From Verrucomicrobiota bacterium (GTDB lineage: Bacteria > Verrucomicrobiota > Kiritimatiellia > Kiritimatiellales > Tichowtungiaceae), in NCBI GenBank assembly GCA_030619095.1, contig JAUXCB010000087.1, positions 1-6,644 on the forward strand: a DNA stretch of 6,644 bases. Direction: 5' to 3'. The position numbers and the translations under genes are program-made. Shown in pieces: positions 3,978 through 6,644 of this stretch. The notes under the pieces are model-generated. The model had not been told where the DNA came from, searched no databases, and saw nothing but the letters and a program-made list of their open reading frames with translations. How positions within the stretch are numbered: position 1 is the stretch's first letter; each line of letters opens with the position of its first letter.

Positions 3978-5688
3978 CACAATATTTCCTGAGCACTGCG
4001 GCCAGCCTCTCCTGAGAAACCGGCTTGGAAAGGTAGTCGTCCATTCCGGACTCCATGCACTCCCGCCGATCCTCTTCGAGCGCGTGGGCGGTCATGGCGA
4101 CAATCGGAATATTGCGGATTTCACCCGCCATCTTCCGGATTTCTCGCGTGGCTTCCAACCCATCCATCACCGGCATTTGGCAGTCCATAAAAATCAGATC
4201 AAATTTCCGATCCGCAATCTGCTTGAGCGCCTGTGCGCCGTTGGGTGCCACATAAACCCGGCATCCGAATTTTTTAAGCAGGGCGGTGGCCACCTTCTGG
4301 TTCACCAAATTGTCCTCGACCAGAAGAAGGTCCGCTTTGATCTCTGGCATCACATCCGGCAGAGCGGTCTCGGGCGGGTTCTCTTCTTCGCCGGGTGCAA
4401 CCTCTGCCAGTCTGAGATTAAAATCAAAGCGGGTTCCTCTGCCCTCTGTGCTCTGGACGGAGATGGTGCCTCCCATCAACTCCACAAGCTGCTTGCTGAT
4501 GGCCAGGCCCAATCCCGCCCCCCCCTGCTTTCGCTTCGAGGAGCTGTCTCCCTGTACGAATTTTTCGAACACCCTTTTCTGCAGGTGAGGCGACATTCCG
4601 ATCCCGGTGTCCTGCACATCCGAAATCAGATTCCACCCCTCGTCTGTTTTCTCGGCCTGCATCCGAACCTGAATCTGCCCGTCGCTCGTAAACTTGAGTG
4701 CGTTTCCGACCAGATTGATCAGAACCTGGCGAATTCGCCCCGCATCGCCCATCATCCGAGCTGGCACACCGGGATGGATCGCCACGGAAAGGTCCACGCC
4801 CTTTTTTCCTGCGCGGTCTGCGAACAGAACCACTACTTTTTCAACCGTTTCACGAAGATTGAAAGGTTCTGGCGTCAGGCGGATTTCCCCAGCCTCAATG
4901 CGTGAGATATCGAGCAGTTCGTCGATCAGCTCAAGCAAATCCTGCGTCGACTCCATGATAATCTGGGTGTAATCCCGCTGTCCGCTATCGAGGTCTGTAT
5001 CCTGCAACAGTGTGATCATGCCCATCACGCCATTCATCGGGGTGCGAATTTCATGGCTGATATTGGCGAGGAACTCACTTTTTGATCGACTGGCTCTCTC
5101 GGCGGAATCTTTAGCCTTCAGCAGGGCTTCGTTTGCGCACGTAAGCGCTGAGAGATCGACATCAATCACATAGATTTCCCGTGCGCCATGCCGGGTGCGC
5201 GTTGCCGACCAGCTGGAGTAGATCGAGACCTCTTGCCCATTGGAATGACGGCGCAAGATCTCCCCCGAGGGAAAGAGTTCTCCTTTTTTCACCCAGGCAT
5301 CAAACGCGGCAACCACCGTCTCGCACTGCTCAGGCCGCACAATGAGATCTTCTATTCTTCTTCCGATCGCCTCGGTGTTTGAGTAGCCGTACAAATTCTC
5401 ACTGGCCCGGTTCCAGAAAACCACCTCTCGTTCCGCGTTGTAGCCCTGCACTGCGATGTGCGGGATTTCTTCGAGCAGGACGCTGAGTTGTCTTTCGCTG
5501 TGCTCAAGTTCCAGACTTTTACGAATGACCCGCCGCCTCAGGTGAATCTCCCACACCAAGGAACTGATCAACACCACCAGCAGCCCAGCGGCTCCAAACA
5601 CAAGATACTGAAAATTGATCTCGATCGATTGCGGCCCGAGGGGCCGATATGCCGCCCCGAGTATCGTAATGAAATTTAGACAAGCCAT
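3973..5688 (-). CDS. Membrane hybrid histidine kinase (PAS-HisKA-HATPase-receiver)
   Basis: A 571-aa signalling kinase with an attached receiver. Order: short N terminus; one TM helix about 27-46 followed by HLRRR; PAS about 68-180 (FWNRASENLYGYS); HisKA with the autophosphorylated His212 in SHEIRTPMNG; HATPase with N box Asn325/Asn329, G1 DTGIG (360-364), F box FEKF and G2 GGAGLGL (389-395); receiver about 452-571 with Glu458/Asp459, phosphoacceptor Asp502 (MDCQMP), Thr533 and Lys555. All catalytic residues are present, so it should be active. Phosphate should pass from His212 to Asp502 and then to an Hpt protein not in this window. Only about 25 residues precede the TM, so no large periplasmic sensor exists; the PAS is the likely input. 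It starts 21 nt after the gpmI stop, with no better start (in-frame TAG upstream); the ribosome site is weak (AAGG, 11 nt away). Confidence 0.93.
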   Translation of the reverse strand: MACLNFITILGAAYRPLGPQSIEINFQYLVFGAAGLLVVLISSLVWEIHLRRRVIRKSLELEHSERQLSVLLEEIPHIAVQGYNAEREVVFWNRASENLYGYSNTEAIGRRIEDLIVRPEQCETVVAAFDAWVKKGELFPSGEILRRHSNGQEVSIYSSWSATRTRHGAREIYVIDVDLSALTCANEALLKAKDSAERASRSKSEFLANISHEIRTPMNGVMGMITLLQDTDLDSGQRDYTQIIMESTQDLLELIDELLDISRIEAGEIRLTPEPFNLRETVEKVVVLFADRAGKKGVDLSVAIHPGVPARMMGDAGRIRQVLINLVGNALKFTSDGQIQVRMQAEKTDEGWNLISDVQDTGIGMSPHLQKRVFEKFVQGDSSSKRKQGGAGLGLAISKQLVELMGGTISVQSTEGRGTRFDFNLRLAEVAPGEEENPPETALPDVMPEIKADLLLVEDNLVNQKVATALLKKFGCRVYVAPNGAQALKQIADRKFDLIFMDCQMPVMDGLEATREIRKMAGEIRNIPIVAMTAHALEEDRRECMESGMDDYLSKPVSQERLAAVLRKYCG

Positions 5689-5709
5689 GTGGCAAACTAC
5701 CTTGGAACC

Positions 5710-6644
5710 CTAGCCTACGTCAACGAGCGACGCGGTGTAGTCGGCGGGCGGTTCGTAGCCCAGCAGCGTGATGCAAGTGGCCGCCAGATTGGCGACCCCC
5801 GCGTCCGCCACACCCGAGAGGCGGGCACCCGACACACCGGCCGGATCGTAGATGATTGCGGGAACCGGGTTCAATGAATGCGCGGTCTTCGGCTTCACGT
5901 TGCCCTCGTCGTCGAGTTTGAGCTCGCCGGTTTTCTTGTCGAGCTCGCACATATCATCCGAGTTGCCGTGGTCGGCGGAGCAAACCATGATCCCGCGGGC
6001 TTTCTTGAGCGCTTCCATGATCCTGCCCACGCCGTCGTCCACCGCCTCAACCGCGACCTTCACCGCATCGAAAACGCCGGTATGTCCGACCATGTCGCCG
6101 TTCGGAAAGTTCAAACGGATGAATTGATATTCCCCGCTCTCGACGGCTGCGACCACGGCATCCGTGACCTCATCGGCCTTCATGCGAGGGGCGTTCTCGA
6201 ACGGACAGACATCGGAGGGGATTTCCTTCCAGGTTTCGGTTTCAAATTTTCCGGAGTTGTTGCCGTTGAAGAAATAGGTCACGTGACCGAATTTCTGGGT
6301 TTCAGAAATGGCGAACTGGCGGATCCCCTCGTTCGAGAGGTATTCGCTCATGGTGCGGTCGATGGCGGGCGGGGTGACGAGATATTTTTCCGGCACACCG
6401 AGGTCGCCGTCGTACTGCATCATCCCGGCGTAGAGCACATCCGGCTTCGGGCCGCGTGCGAACTCGGTCAGTTCATCCGCCTCGAAGGCTTTAGTGATTT
6501 CAAGAGAACGGTCGCCGCGGAAATTAAAGAAGATCACGCTGTCGCCATCCACAATGGGCCCAACGGGCGTTTCATCGCGAGCAATCACAAAGGCGGGAAG
6601 ATCCTGATCGAGGATGCCCGGTTTTTCGGAACGGAACGTTTCAA
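5710..6644 (-). CDS. gpmI: 2,3-BPG-independent phosphoglycerate mutase, C-terminal part
   Basis: The last 310 codons of iPGM, a cytoplasmic Mn-dependent enzyme that interconverts 3- and 2-phosphoglycerate in glycolysis and gluconeogenesis. The frame is open to the window edge, so the start lies beyond 6644; a GTG at 6586-6588 is internal, because the frame upstream reads PGILDQDLPAF, usual iPGM sequence. Diagnostic motifs are VIFFNFRGDR (substrate-binding Arg), NFPNGDMVGHTG (metal-ligand Asp and His), SADHGNSDDM (Asp/His ligands) and AHSLNPVP (His ligand). The catalytic serine lies in the missing N-terminal part. Between ADHGN and the last His is an insert, LDKKTGELKLDDEGNVKPKT, as in the long plant/protist-like iPGM form. 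It ends DYTASLVDVG and TAG. The hybrid kinase follows after 21 nt, apparently in the same transcript. Confidence 0.95.
   Translation of the reverse strand, partial: ETFRSEKPGILDQDLPAFVIARDETPVGPIVDGDSVIFFNFRGDRSLEITKAFEADELTEFARGPKPDVLYAGMMQYDGDLGVPEKYLVTPPAIDRTMSEYLSNEGIRQFAISETQKFGHVTYFFNGNNSGKFETETWKEIPSDVCPFENAPRMKADEVTDAVVAAVESGEYQFIRLNFPNGDMVGHTGVFDAVKVAVEAVDDGVGRIMEALKKARGIMVCSADHGNSDDMCELDKKTGELKLDDEGNVKPKTAHSLNPVPAIIYDPAGVSGARLSGVADAGVANLAATCITLLGYEPPADYTASLVDVG

Noticed and set aside
3722..4060. Open frames on both strands crossing the tRNA
   Set aside because: They run through tRNA-Ser and its hairpin; protein-like strings such as GGRVVECAGLENR are the usual false translation of a tRNA.
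4084..4905. A 273-codon open frame antisense to the histidine kinase
   Set aside because: The opposite strand encodes intact kinase motifs; the product is His/Arg/Cys-rich with no family features, a codon shadow.
6586..6588. GTG as the start of phosphoglycerate mutase
   Set aside because: The frame stays open to the window edge with typical iPGM sequence upstream, and the catalytic N-terminal part must lie outside.
1..6644. CRISPR array, insertion sequence, toxin-antitoxin or phage defence genes
   Set aside because: No regularly spaced repeats, transposase or integrase motifs, or recognisable defence proteins were found on either strand.

Overview
The window looks like a chromosomal piece from a Verrucomicrobiota/Kiritimatiellota-type (PVC group) bacterium. 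This rests on four things: a PEP-CTERM exosortase-substrate protein, secreted proteins with DxDGDxxxD calcium-type motifs ending in FWR-like tails, AraC-type regulators with the 'DHILIV..G.GW.ELDG' cupin style common in that phylum, and a VC0807-family membrane protein. The assignment is inference from protein style; no rRNA or marker gene is present.

Left part (1-2531): the last 37 codons of a secreted-type protein overlap by ATGA the start of a 216-aa PEP-CTERM protein (113-763). After a 205-nt leader with several small hairpins comes a 124-aa soluble conserved protein of unknown function (969-1343). It converges on a six-helix VC0807-family membrane protein on the minus strand (1425-2156), with a hairpin and a heptamer repeat between them. 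A divergent 189-bp spacer separates that gene from a tiny putative lipoprotein gene (2346-2531).

Middle (2532-3816): this stretch holds decayed or rearranged genes. A minus-strand secreted protein (2698-3139) keeps its ribosome site and signal peptide but is frameshifted and looks internally shortened. Around it lie pieces of AraC-family regulators in the wrong order: an N-terminal-like piece on the minus strand (2557-2697), a linker plus helix-turn-helix start on the plus strand (3156-3472, itself frameshifted), and then a cupin piece on the plus strand (3503-3715). The stretch ends at a long inverted repeat and an intact tRNA-Ser(UGA) gene with encoded CCA (3817-3904, minus).

Right part (3973-6644): a two-gene minus-strand unit. 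The C-terminal 310 codons of cofactor-independent phosphoglycerate mutase (gpmI, running off the window) are followed 21 nt later by a 571-aa membrane hybrid histidine kinase (one TM helix, PAS, HisKA, HATPase, receiver). The kinase is very likely co-transcribed with the glycolytic gene, but no cognate regulator is visible.

I see no CRISPR array, insertion sequence, phage gene or obvious new multi-gene system. The most unusual parts are the scrambled AraC/secreted-protein graveyard beside the tRNA and a hairpin that would cover the ribosome site of the VC0807-family gene.
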